Assembly: GCA_030725715.1 (NCBI GenBank)
Contig: JANRFG010000012.1
Coordinates: forward strand, 1-64,000
Source: Opitutales bacterium
Lineage (GTDB): Bacteria; Verrucomicrobiota; Verrucomicrobiia; Opitutales; UBA953
DNA: 64,000 nucleotides
Reading direction: 5' to 3'
The notes beneath the pieces are model-generated. The model searched no databases and was not told the DNA's origin. It saw only the letters and a list, made by a program, of their open reading frames with translations. Shown one piece after another: positions 44,596-55,532 of the stretch (the stretch's first letter is position 1; each line of letters begins with the position of its first letter). The position numbers and the translations under genes are program-made.

Positions 44596-45615
44596 TCACT
44601 TTTTAGGGTCATCAACCAAAGACTCCAACAACGGTCCCATGGGGGCCTCCCCTTTGAGCAAACGAGAATACTGAGCGTCCTTCAGGGCACGGGCAAACAG
44701 GCCGGACAGGCGGGCCCGACGGGACTCTAAATCCTCCGGGACGGCGAAACTGACGCGGGCCAAGGCCGGGCCGATCAATTCGGACTTAGGCGGCTGGGAA
44801 CGCAGTTCGGCCCCGAGACCGGTGCGCACCAATTTCTCCTGCCAAGCCTGATCGGCCCGGAGGCGCGCGCAGAGGGCGTAATGCGAGCGCACGAAGGCTT
44901 CGACCGCCGGCTGACGCTTCTCCAAAGCGGCGCGACTGGTGACGAGCACGGTGATCAGCGACTCCTTGTTCTCATGCACGATGTCGCCGCCGAACTCGGC
45001 GGTCAGCCGCGTGACCCAAGGCTCGACCGTCCAGACCGCATCGATCTCGCCGCGGGAGAAGAGAAGCATGAGGTCGGCGTTCTGCGCCGGCACCACCCGG
45101 GCGTCGCCGCCGCCGAGATGCACGTTGAGTCCGCCTTCCCGCAACCAAGTGCGCGCGTCGATATCCTGCGTATTGCCGAGCTGCGGCGTGCCGACGTTAC
45201 GGCCGATGAAATCCTTGGGCGTCTTCAGTCCGGAATTCTTACGGACTACGAGCGCGTTGCCACCCTGCGCGACCGGCGCGAGGACGCGGATCTCCGCGCC
45301 CTTGGTGCGCACGTGCGCGTTGAGCGCGGGCGAGGCGCCGACGTAGGCGACGTCGATGGCCCCGGCGAGCAAGGCCTCCATGGCCGAAGGTCCGGCGTTG
45401 AACGACCGCCACTCGAGCTTCACCCCGGCCGGCAAGGCGGCCTGATGGCAGTCCTGACCTTCGCGCTCCAACTGACGGGCGGCGAGCGCCGGCGCATGCG
45501 TCAGGTTAGGAAAGAACCCCACACGAAGCGTATCCGCTTCGGCCCGCGCCAAGCTCGGCGCGATCAGAGTGGCGGCGAAACAGCCGAGCGAGAGGAAGAA
45601 AGAAGACGGACGCAT
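44596..45615 (-). CDS. ABC solute-binding protein, SsuA/NrtA-like
   Basis: 339-aa periplasmic protein with a Sec signal cleaved after ARA (residue about 25). NMT1/THI5-like fold: RVGFFPNLTHAPALAA, FNAGPSAMEALLAGAIDVAYVG, NVGTPQLGNTQDIDARTWL and DAVWTVEPWVTRL. These are typical of aliphatic sulfonate/taurine-type binding proteins, with nitrate or other small anions as alternatives. It follows the porin gene by 11 bases, so outer-membrane and inner-membrane steps are encoded together. Confidence 0.92.
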   Translation of the reverse strand: MRPSSFFLSLGCFAATLIAPSLARAEADTLRVGFFPNLTHAPALAARQLEREGQDCHQAALPAGVKLEWRSFNAGPSAMEALLAGAIDVAYVGASPALNAHVRTKGAEIRVLAPVAQGGNALVVRKNSGLKTPKDFIGRNVGTPQLGNTQDIDARTWLREGGLNVHLGGGDARVVPAQNADLMLLFSRGEIDAVWTVEPWVTRLTAEFGGDIVHENKESLITVLVTSRAALEKRQPAVEAFVRSHYALCARLRADQAWQEKLVRTGLGAELRSQPPKSELIGPALARVSFAVPEDLESRRARLSGLFARALKDAQYSRLLKGEAPMGPLLESLVDDPKK

Positions 45616-45626
45616 GGACGAAGGAA

Positions 45627-47021
45627 TCAGAAGGCTTTGACCTGCAGCTCGAGGTAAGCGAAATCAGTATCGCCGGCGCGGACCTGACGGCGAGTCCACT
45701 CTCCGGCCACGAAATGAGCGTAACCGAAGGTAAGTTCGGCCTGAGGGGTCATCTGCCAGCGGATCCGGATGTCGAACTCATGGCCGACGTCGGTGCCGCT
45801 CAGGCCGGTCTGGTCCCGGTTGTTCGCCGCGTTGTTGAAACGGTCCGTCGCGCTCTGGAGGAAGTACCAGCTATAACCGAGGTCGAAGCGCAGGGTCGGC
45901 GAGACGGTCGCCTCATAGCGCACCTTGGGCGCGAGGATATTCTCGAAGACGACGTAGTCGTTCGCGGACCAGGGCCGGCCGAAACCGAAGAACCGCTCGA
46001 AGCGGTCATCCTCGGCATCCGTCGGACTCCGGTCGCCGGACGCGGCACCGTAGAACAGGCTCAGCCGGGATTTCCACGCATCCTCGAAACGATAACCGAT
46101 CTCGGCGTTGGCGGCCCAGGCGGAGACATCCTTCGCGCCGTTGTGTCCGAACTGCGTGATGGCGGACGCATCAAAATCAAAGCCCGACCGACCGAAAACA
46201 CCGTAAGCGCGCAGACCGGGAGAGTGCACGATCCGCCCGCCGTCGGCGACATTCCGGTCATCCAAGCGCAGGTAGAAAGGCTCGAGGGTGACGATGTCAG
46301 ACCAACCGCGCCAGTGCCCGATGGCGGCCCAGAAACGCTTGCCCTCCGCCGGACGGTCCGGATCGTAAAGCAGCCGATCGAGCGGCTGAACGGAAAGGAG
46401 GTCGACCTGCCAGTCATTGGCTTCCTGTCCGACGATACCATGCCATCCGCGGAAAGCGTTCGCGGTATTGCGCCACTGATTGTTGCCGATCAGGCGCCGG
46501 TCCAGGAATTCGAAGTTATGGTTGCCGAAGCGAAGGGCCACCGGGCGCGAATTGCCGAGCGAGTCCGCGGGCAGCAGGTCCTTGAAATGGAGCTCAGCGT
46601 AGAGACGGATGAACTCGAGTTCGTTCACGTCACGGTTATCCAACGCGAAGCCGCCGTCGTTACGTCGCGAATCCTGAAGCTCCACGGCGAACCGGAGCGG
46701 ATCGACGATCTCGCGGACGCCGAGATAGAGCCGGGTGCGATGGAGGAGCGGCTCATCGGCCCCATCGCGGGCGCGCCGGATGTCGTCGTCACGGTATTCG
46801 TAACGGAAGCGGTAATCGAGACCGACATCCAACCAGGGATACGCATGGAGCTGGGCCCATGGGCTTGCCGGAGCCGGCTGCGCGTAGCGGGGCGGATCGG
46901 GATCGCGCTTGGTGCTGTAACTTGACGCATCCCGATAGAATGTCCCGGCCTGGGCGCCCGAACATGATACGCCTAGAGCGAGCAGGGCTCGGAGCAGCGA
47001 ACTGGTCGAAGGGTGGGTCAT
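45627..47021 (-). CDS. Outer-membrane porin, alginate-export-like family
   Basis: 464 aa with a Sec signal (cleavage near GAQAG, about residue 26). The mature protein is a predicted beta-barrel with many alternating aromatic strands: LDVGLDYRFRYEYRDDD, RTRLYLGVREIVDPLRFAVELQDSR (cut to RTRLYLGVREI for the motif), FGNHNFEFLDRRLIG, and a terminal phenylalanine (VKAF). It matches the alginate_exp (AlgE-like) porin family. Its gene comes first in the unit with an SsuABC-like importer, so it probably admits the same small solute. Alginate export is unlikely here because no alginate genes are present. Confidence 0.85.
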   Translation of the reverse strand: MTHPSTSSLLRALLALGVSCSGAQAGTFYRDASSYSTKRDPDPPRYAQPAPASPWAQLHAYPWLDVGLDYRFRYEYRDDDIRRARDGADEPLLHRTRLYLGVREIVDPLRFAVELQDSRRNDGGFALDNRDVNELEFIRLYAELHFKDLLPADSLGNSRPVALRFGNHNFEFLDRRLIGNNQWRNTANAFRGWHGIVGQEANDWQVDLLSVQPLDRLLYDPDRPAEGKRFWAAIGHWRGWSDIVTLEPFYLRLDDRNVADGGRIVHSPGLRAYGVFGRSGFDFDASAITQFGHNGAKDVSAWAANAEIGYRFEDAWKSRLSLFYGAASGDRSPTDAEDDRFERFFGFGRPWSANDYVVFENILAPKVRYEATVSPTLRFDLGYSWYFLQSATDRFNNAANNRDQTGLSGTDVGHEFDIRIRWQMTPQAELTFGYAHFVAGEWTRRQVRAGDTDFAYLELQVKAF

Positions 47022-47140
47022 TCTAAATAAAGGTGATAAGTTTAGTAATGATAAAATGTATTAGGTCGAGTTCGTTCTTCTTTAAGCATGTCACCTCCCA
47101 AGCAACTTACAAACAGTTACTTGTGACGATATGGCGTAAA
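47022..47140 (-). promoter_or_regulatory. AT-rich upstream region of the porin-ABC importer unit
   Basis: 119 bases between mntH (stop 47141) and the porin ATG (47021), both on the minus strand. It is much AT-richer than the genes around it and must hold the promoter of the importer unit. TA-rich runs such as AATACATTTTATCATTAC occur on the minus strand, but no -35/-10 pair with good spacing can be called. No riboswitch-like fold was recognised. Confidence 0.4.
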
Positions 47141-48415
47141 TCAGAAGACGCCGGCCACGAACCACAGGCTGGCGCTCACCACCATACCGGTGGCGATCCA
47201 GCCGAGGACGAGGATCCAGCGCGGCGCGACGAACGCGCCCATGAGCTGGGCATCGCCCGTCATCCGCACCAGCGGCCAGCAGGCGAAACCGAGCTGAAGA
47301 CTGAGGATGACCTGACTCCAGAGCAGCAACGACTCCACCCTGCCCTCCCCGGCCAAGCCGATGACCAGCAACGCCGGCGCGAGCGCCGCCAGGCGCGTGG
47401 CCACGCGGATGATCCAGCCGGCCGTCTTGATCTTCAGGAAACCCTCCAGGACGATCTGGCCGGCCATGGTGCCGGTGATGGTCGCGTTCTGACCTGAAGC
47501 GAGCAGCGCGACGGCGAAGAGCGTGCCGGCGAAAGTCGCCCCGAGCACGCCGTCGAGCAGGCGGTGGGCTTCGCGGATGTCGGTCACGGCTTCCGGACGG
47601 CCGTGGAAGGCCGCGGCGCTGAGCACGAGCAGGCCGGCGTTGACGAAGAAGGCCAGGCTCAGCGCGAGCGTGGAATCCCAGGTGGCGAAGCGCATGGCCT
47701 CGCGGCGCTCTTCTTCGGTCCGCCCGAAGTCGCGGGAGGCGACGATCGACGAGTGCAGGTAGAGATTATGCGGCATGACCGTGGCGCCGATGATGCCGAG
47801 CGCCACGAAGAGCATGCCGGGGCGGGTCAGCACGTCGGTCGTCGGGATGAAGCCCTTCACCATCTCGGCGACGACGGGCTTGGCCAGCAGCAGCTCCACG
47901 CCGATGCAGGCCGCGATGGTCAGGACCAGCACGGCGACGAGGGATTCGAGCCAGCGGTAGCCGAGGCGCGTCAGGGCGAGCAGGACGAGCACGTCCAAGG
48001 CGGTGATGATGGCGCCGAAGAAGAGCGGGATGCCGAAGAGGATCTGCAACGCGATGGCGGAGCCGAGCAGTTCGGCGAGGTCCATGGCGATGATGCCGAG
48101 CTGGGCGGCGACCCAGAGGAATTTGCCCACAAGGGGCGAGTAGCGTTCGCGGCAGGCCTGCGCGAGGTCGAGGCCGGTCGCGACGTTGAGGCGCACGCAG
48201 AGGTGCTGGAACAGGATCGCCATCAGGTTCGACAGCAGGATCACCCACAGGAGCGCATAACCGAACTCCGAGCCGCCGGCGAGGTCGGTGGCCCAGTTGC
48301 CCGGATCCATGTAGCCGACGGAGACCAGGAAGCCGGGGCCGACGAATCCGAGGAAACGACGGAAGGCGGTGAAGCGGGAGGCGTTACGGTCGGGATGCGG
48401 TTCGCCTGTTCTCAT
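47141..48415 (-). CDS. mntH: NRAMP-family divalent metal transporter
   Basis: 424-aa inner-membrane H+-coupled Mn2+/Fe2+ importer with 11 hydrophobic helices. Metal-binding helix 1 carries DPGNWATDLAGG and helix 6 carries ATVMPHNLYLHSS; both diagnostic motifs (DPGN, MPH) are intact, so metal transport should be functional. No MntR or Fur box was recognised upstream. The upstream small membrane protein gene starts 449 bases back on the same strand. Confidence 0.95.
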   Translation of the reverse strand: MRTGEPHPDRNASRFTAFRRFLGFVGPGFLVSVGYMDPGNWATDLAGGSEFGYALLWVILLSNLMAILFQHLCVRLNVATGLDLAQACRERYSPLVGKFLWVAAQLGIIAMDLAELLGSAIALQILFGIPLFFGAIITALDVLVLLALTRLGYRWLESLVAVLVLTIAACIGVELLLAKPVVAEMVKGFIPTTDVLTRPGMLFVALGIIGATVMPHNLYLHSSIVASRDFGRTEEERREAMRFATWDSTLALSLAFFVNAGLLVLSAAAFHGRPEAVTDIREAHRLLDGVLGATFAGTLFAVALLASGQNATITGTMAGQIVLEGFLKIKTAGWIIRVATRLAALAPALLVIGLAGEGRVESLLLWSQVILSLQLGFACWPLVRMTGDAQLMGAFVAPRWILVLGWIATGMVVSASLWFVAGVF

Positions 48416-48447
48416 TAGCGTCGAGCATCACGACCGCACGGACGCTG

Positions 48448-48864
48448 TCAATCCGCTGCCCGAACTATGGCATCCATCGCCAACAGCGTCCAGAGGGCCG
48501 TCCGCCAGGCATGGGAACGGATCAGGCTGCCGAGCGCCGGCGAACCGGGCCCTTCGCGCTGCAGGCGCCGGTGAAACGGCACCGACCAAAGCCCCGTCAG
48601 GGCCCAGCAGGCGAGAACCAGCCCTAAGGCCAACCACCCTTCGCCACCGTTGAAGACCAGCCAGACATGTCCGCCGAGCTGCAGCAGGAGCAAAGGACCG
48701 ACGATCCGGCCGACCTTCCGCGTATAGTCCTCGTGGTGACGGGCGAATTCCGCGGCCTCCCAGCGGGCGAAATCCGGATACGTGCACAACAGGATCAGCC
48801 AGGACACCGCGGCCATGGCGACGTCCACGCAGGCCAGCCCGAGGGCGAGTAAACGAGGGTCCAT
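48448..48864 (-). CDS. Uncharacterised four-helix membrane protein
   Basis: 138-aa protein with hydrophobic segments at about 4-28, 54-72, 76-96 and 116-134. Between helices 1 and 2 it has the charged stretch TYPDFARWEAAEFARHHEDY, which recurs in small membrane proteins of unknown function. It is 32 bases upstream of mntH on the same strand and may be in the same transcript. I cannot assign a role. Confidence 0.65.
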   Translation of the reverse strand: MDPRLLALGLACVDVAMAAVSWLILLCTYPDFARWEAAEFARHHEDYTRKVGRIVGPLLLLQLGGHVWLVFNGGEGWLALGLVLACWALTGLWSVPFHRRLQREGPGSPALGSLIRSHAWRTALWTLLAMDAIVRAAD

Positions 48865-48923
48865 GACGGCACCGAAGTCGGTTTTACCCTTTGCACAAGC
48901 CGGCCGGACGCTAAAACCAAGGC

Positions 48924-50768
48924 ATGCCCCGCCCCTTCCTCGGTCTGCTCCTCGCTGTGCTTTCCTGCCTCGTGCCGCTCGGCGCCCAGGAGACCCCGCC
49001 TAACATCGTGATCCTGTTCGCCGACGACCTCGGCATCAACGACCTCGGCTGCTTCGGCCGCCAGGACCAGCGCACGCCGAACCTCGACAAGCTCGCCGCC
49101 GACGGCGCCCGCTTCACCCAGGCTTACGCCGCCGCTTCGGTGTGCTCGCCTTCGCGCGCGGCCCTGATGACGGGCCAGAGCCCCGCCCGTCTGAAGATCA
49201 CGACCTTCCTCACCGGACGCACCGACCGCTCCTCGCACCGCCTGCTCAGCGCGCCGATCAACCTGCACCTGCCGGCCGGCGCCCCGACGATCGCCGAACT
49301 CCTGAAGCCCAAGGGCTACGTCTCCGCCGCCGTCGGCAAGTGGCACCTCGGCGGCAAGGGCCATCAGCCGACCCACCATGGCTTCGACGAATACTTCCCC
49401 GGCAGGGCGAACCCCGGCGCGGAATCCCCCCAGGGCGGCAAGGGCGAACTCGGCCAGGCGGACTTCGCCGCGAAGTTCATCGCGAAGAACAAGGCCAAGC
49501 CCTTCCTGCTCTACCTCGCCTTCGACAACCCGCACATCCCGCTCGCCGCGCCGGCCAAGGGCATCGCGGCCAACGCGCAGTCCTTCCACCCGACCTACGC
49601 CGCGCTCGTCGAATCGCTCGACGACGCCTGCGGCCGCGTGCTCAAGGCCCTCGACGAGCATGGCCTCGCCCAGAACACGCTGGTGGTCTTCGCCTCCGAC
49701 AACGGCGGGGTGCACATCTCCGAGCTAAAGGAAAGCCCCGCGACCTACAACGCGCCCTCCCGCGCGGGCAAAGGCTACCTCTACGAAGGCGGCCTGCGTA
49801 CGCCGCTGATCATCCGTTACCCCGGACGGATCGCCTCGCGCGTGATCTCCGAACCCGTCGTGCTGGGCGACCTCGTCCCCACGATCTGCGCGCTCGCCAA
49901 GGTGCCCGCGCCGAAGACCTTGGATTTCCAGGACATCTCGCCGCTGCTCTTCGAGAGCAAGCCGCCGGCCGACGCCGCCAAGCGCCCGCTTTTCTGGCAC
50001 CAGCCGCACTACATGAACCAAGGCGGCAAGCCCGGCGGCGTGGTCCGCGAGGGCGACTGGAAGCTCATCGAACAATACGAAGACGGCAGCCTCGAGCTCT
50101 ACGACCTCGCCAAGGATCCGAGCGAGAAGACCGACCTCGCCGCCGCCGAGCCCGCGCGCGTCGCCGCGATGCGCGGCAAGCTCGAGGCCTGGCGCCGGAG
50201 CGTCGGCGCCGAACCCACCAAGGCCAACCCGGACTTCGACCGCGCCGCCTGGGAGGATTGCTTCGTCAAGACGGACGCGACGAAGCTCGCGGCCCTGCCG
50301 ACCTCCGAGGCCATGCGCCCCGTGCTCGCCCAATGGCGCTTGGCCATGGATGCCCGCGCCACCGAAGGCCCCAACACGCTGATCCACCTCGAGGCCCGCG
50401 ACGCCCGGGTCAAGGGCGCGAAGCTCAAGTACGAAGAGCCGCCGCACAAGGATACGCTGGGCTTCTGGGTCAACGCCGATGACACCGCGTCCTGGACCTT
50501 CACCGCGCCCAAGGCCGGCACCTACCGCGTGACCGTGCTCCAGGGCTGCGGCAAGGGCAACGGCGGCTCCGTCGTCGCCCTCGACACCGCCAAGGGCTCG
50601 TGCGAATTCACCGTCGAAGAGACCGGCCACTTCCAGCGCTTCGTCCCGCGCGAAGTCGGCAAGCTGACGCTCGTCGCCGGCGAGAACACGCTCACCGTGC
50701 GCCCCGTCAAGAAGGCCAAGGCCGCGGTCATGGATCTCCGGCGCGTGATCCTGGAGCGCGTCGAATAA
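48924..50768 (+). CDS. Sulfatase with C-terminal carbohydrate-binding-like domain
   Basis: 614 aa. The Sec signal (1-21) is followed by a type I sulfatase domain: NIVILFADDLGINDLG with metal aspartates, the formylglycine motif C74-S-P-S-R, KWHLGG with the active-site Lys/His, and VVFASDNGG. The sulfatase part ends near residue 470. The last 140 residues form a beta-sandwich-like domain (FWVNADDTASWTFTAPKAGTYRVTVLQGCG) similar to CBM6/CBM35-type modules. The fusion suggests binding to a glycan while removing sulfate. Exolytic arylsulfatase/choline-sulfatase-type use cannot be excluded. Confidence 0.93.
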   Translation: MPRPFLGLLLAVLSCLVPLGAQETPPNIVILFADDLGINDLGCFGRQDQRTPNLDKLAADGARFTQAYAAASVCSPSRAALMTGQSPARLKITTFLTGRTDRSSHRLLSAPINLHLPAGAPTIAELLKPKGYVSAAVGKWHLGGKGHQPTHHGFDEYFPGRANPGAESPQGGKGELGQADFAAKFIAKNKAKPFLLYLAFDNPHIPLAAPAKGIAANAQSFHPTYAALVESLDDACGRVLKALDEHGLAQNTLVVFASDNGGVHISELKESPATYNAPSRAGKGYLYEGGLRTPLIIRYPGRIASRVISEPVVLGDLVPTICALAKVPAPKTLDFQDISPLLFESKPPADAAKRPLFWHQPHYMNQGGKPGGVVREGDWKLIEQYEDGSLELYDLAKDPSEKTDLAAAEPARVAAMRGKLEAWRRSVGAEPTKANPDFDRAAWEDCFVKTDATKLAALPTSEAMRPVLAQWRLAMDARATEGPNTLIHLEARDARVKGAKLKYEEPPHKDTLGFWVNADDTASWTFTAPKAGTYRVTVLQGCGKGNGGSVVALDTAKGSCEFTVEETGHFQRFVPREVGKLTLVAGENTLTVRPVKKAKAAVMDLRRVILERVE

Positions 50769-50772
50769 ACTC

Positions 50773-51078
50773 TCAGAGGGTCGCGAGCAGGGCCCGCAGT
50801 TCCGCCTCCGGCTCTTCGTGTCCTTGCGACACGGCGAGCGCGAGCGCGTCTGCGAAAGCGGCCTTGGCGTCCTCGCGGTCGCCCGCGGCGAGGAGGCTCT
50901 TGCCCAGCAGGATGCGCGGCATCATCCAGTCCGCCTTGGAAGCCGCGGCGAGACGCAGGTGCTCGACGGCCCCGGCGGCGTCGCCTTCGGTCCAGAGCGC
51001 CTGGCCGAGGGAGAAACGGAACAGCGGGTTCGCGGGGTCGGCCGCGACGTGCCGGCGGAAGATTTCGGAACGGATCAT
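50773..51078 (-). CDS. Short TPR-repeat protein
   Basis: 101-aa all-helical protein with about two and a half tetratricopeptide repeats: NPLFRFSLGQALWTEGDAAGAV, WMMPRILLGKSLLAAGDREDA and KAAFADALALA. No signal peptide. It probably acts as a small protein-binding scaffold. It starts 2 bases after the glgB stop on the same strand, so it is translated from the glgB transcript. Convergent with the sulfatase, 4 bases apart. Confidence 0.82.
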   Translation of the reverse strand: MIRSEIFRRHVAADPANPLFRFSLGQALWTEGDAAGAVEHLRLAAASKADWMMPRILLGKSLLAAGDREDAKAAFADALALAVSQGHEEPEAELRALLATL

Positions 51079-51080
51079 GC

Positions 51081-53294
<2,214 letters not shown>

Positions 53295-53369
53295 GCCCGC
53301 CCGAGGGTCGGCAAGCGCTCATTACCCGAAAAACCTTGAGGGAAAGCCCGGAGCGACAACTCTCGGCGG

Positions 53370-55529
53370 ATGCCTGGCCGTAGCTTCTGGATCATCGCCG
53401 CAAGCCTCTCCCTGTCCGTGGCGGCCATGGCCGCCGAACCGGCGCGGACGTCCGCCGCCGTGCCCGCCGGCCCCGTCCTCACCGGCGACTTCCACTCCGA
53501 AGAAGGCGGCAAGGTCATGGTGGGCACGGACGCCGAACTCGTCAGCGGCGACACTTTCCTGTCGGCGAAGAAGCTCCGTCTCGACTACCGCACCGGCGTG
53601 ATCGTCGCCGAGGGCGAGGTCGTCTACGCCACCCCGAGCCTGCGCATCTTCGGCGCCAAGGTCGTCATCGATCCGCGCGCCGACATCATCGAGGCGACCG
53701 ACGTGCGCTTCGGCCGGGCGCCCGTCTACTTCACCGCGGAGTCATTGCGCATCGTCAAAGGCGACAAGCAGCTCAAAGGAGTGCGCGTGTGGAACAACGA
53801 ACCCTCCGCGGCCGGCATGCACCTCAAGGTGGCCGAAGCCTCCTACGTGGAGAAGGAGGACCGGCTGTCGCTGCGCAGCGCCACGCCTTACGTCGCCGGC
53901 CTGCCGCTCTTCAACCTGCCCTACTACGGGCAGTCCGGGACCGACTTCCCGTATGACATCATGCTCAACACGGGCAGCGAGGACAAGCAGGGCCGCTTCC
54001 TCCGCACCACCGTCCTGAACCGCGTCTCGCCTTCGCTCTGGCTGGGCGGGCTCGTCGACTACTACAGCGAATCCGGTTTCATGGTCGGTCCGGCGCTGCG
54101 CGTGGACAACACCGGCCTGCCCGGCGTCGGCACGCGCTGGAAGGGCCGGATGCAGGGCGGCTGGATCGACGACCAGTCCACGCCCGTGGCGGACCTCTTC
54201 GGCCGGCTGCCGGACAGCCGGCGAACGTTCTTCACCGGCGAGTTCAACGCCCGCACGCCGGACGGCGTCGAGGTCGCCGGCAACGCCTTCGCCCAGTCGG
54301 ACCCCGACGTCCTCCGCGATTTCCGGCCGATGCTGATCGGCCAGAGCGGCAACCCGCAGCTCAACCTCGAGGTCGTCAAACCGTACGCCGGCGGCTACCT
54401 CTCGGCCGCCCTCACCGCGAAGGCCGACAACTACCAGGACGTCGTCCAGCGTCTCCCGGAGTTCCGTTATGACCTGCCGACGACGCTCGCCGACGACGAC
54501 GGCTGGTCCCGTCGCGCCTTCCTCAGCGTCGGCACCTTCACCGAGCGGCCCTCCGCCGAACTTCCGTCGGCGGCCTTCCAGGCGGCGACCTTGTCCGCCG
54601 ACGCCTGGTCGACCGCGCGGGTCGACGGCTACTACGGCTTCAGCCGCACGCTCGTCGCCGGCGAGTGGCTCAGCTTCCGTCCGGTCGCCGGCGTGCGCGC
54701 GACCGGGTGGTCCGAAGGCCTGAACGGCCAGGACGCCACCACCAAGGTGATCGGGCAGGCCGGCTTCGACGTCGAAGGGCTCTTCACCGGCTCCTGGTCC
54801 GTGGACGCCCCGAACTGGAACATCGACGGACTCCGCCACAGCGTACGCCCGCTGCTGCAGTACCGCGTGATGCCGGGCGCCGACCGCGAGATCGGCGTGG
54901 CCCCGATGACCCAGCGCGCGGTCTCCGTCTCCGTGCTCGAAGAAGTCGACCTCGCGGACCGCCTCGACGCCGCCTCCACCACGGACCGGCAGGTGGCCCG
55001 CTTCGGCGTGCGCAACACCGTCGAGACCCGTGACGCCGTGACCGGCTCCCGCGAACTGCTGCGCGCGGACCTCTTCGCCGATTGGCGACAGGGCCCCACG
55101 GACGCCGAGACCGGCCGCAGCGACCTGCTCGGATCGCTCCGTCTCAGCCCGACCCCCTGGATGACCCTCAGCTCCTCCGTCCGGATGCCGAACGGCGGCG
55201 GCGCCGCCCGGGAGTCGATACAGTCCATCGCCCTCAACTCCGGCGACTTCTGGCGGACCTCGCTCAACTGGATCGAGCTGCGGCAGGCCACCCAGGCCCG
55301 GCAGCTGCTCTGGGACACCCAGACGCGCCTGAATTCCGTCTTCAGCGTCGTGACCGGCCTGAATTATGACGCTCAGATCGGCCAGGCCACCCTCATCTGG
55401 GCCGGCCTCATCCAGCGGGTCGGCGACTCCTGGGAGATCGAGTACGGCCTCAACAAGCGCATGGACCCGCTCAACCGGGACATCAGCTCATTGGGCTTCC
55501 ACCTGCGGGTGAGATTGTTCAAGTTCTGA
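53370..55529 (+). CDS. lptD: LPS-assembly outer-membrane protein LptD
   Basis: 719-aa outer-membrane protein that inserts LPS into the outer leaflet with LptE. Sec signal (1-21), then an OstA/LptA-like N-terminal jellyroll (KKLRLDYRTGVIVAEGEVVY, DPRADIIEATDVRFGRAPVYF trimmed to IIEATDVRFG for the motif) and a large beta-barrel from about residue 190 (FNLPYYGQSGTDFPYDIML). It ends in FKF. No cysteines are present, so the inter-domain disulfides of E. coli LptD cannot form. It supports a Gram-negative LPS-bearing envelope. scpA starts 3 bases downstream. Confidence 0.88.
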   Translation: MPGRSFWIIAASLSLSVAAMAAEPARTSAAVPAGPVLTGDFHSEEGGKVMVGTDAELVSGDTFLSAKKLRLDYRTGVIVAEGEVVYATPSLRIFGAKVVIDPRADIIEATDVRFGRAPVYFTAESLRIVKGDKQLKGVRVWNNEPSAAGMHLKVAEASYVEKEDRLSLRSATPYVAGLPLFNLPYYGQSGTDFPYDIMLNTGSEDKQGRFLRTTVLNRVSPSLWLGGLVDYYSESGFMVGPALRVDNTGLPGVGTRWKGRMQGGWIDDQSTPVADLFGRLPDSRRTFFTGEFNARTPDGVEVAGNAFAQSDPDVLRDFRPMLIGQSGNPQLNLEVVKPYAGGYLSAALTAKADNYQDVVQRLPEFRYDLPTTLADDDGWSRRAFLSVGTFTERPSAELPSAAFQAATLSADAWSTARVDGYYGFSRTLVAGEWLSFRPVAGVRATGWSEGLNGQDATTKVIGQAGFDVEGLFTGSWSVDAPNWNIDGLRHSVRPLLQYRVMPGADREIGVAPMTQRAVSVSVLEEVDLADRLDAASTTDRQVARFGVRNTVETRDAVTGSRELLRADLFADWRQGPTDAETGRSDLLGSLRLSPTPWMTLSSSVRMPNGGGAARESIQSIALNSGDFWRTSLNWIELRQATQARQLLWDTQTRLNSVFSVVTGLNYDAQIGQATLIWAGLIQRVGDSWEIEYGLNKRMDPLNRDISSLGFHLRVRLFKF

Positions 55530-55532
55530 CCC

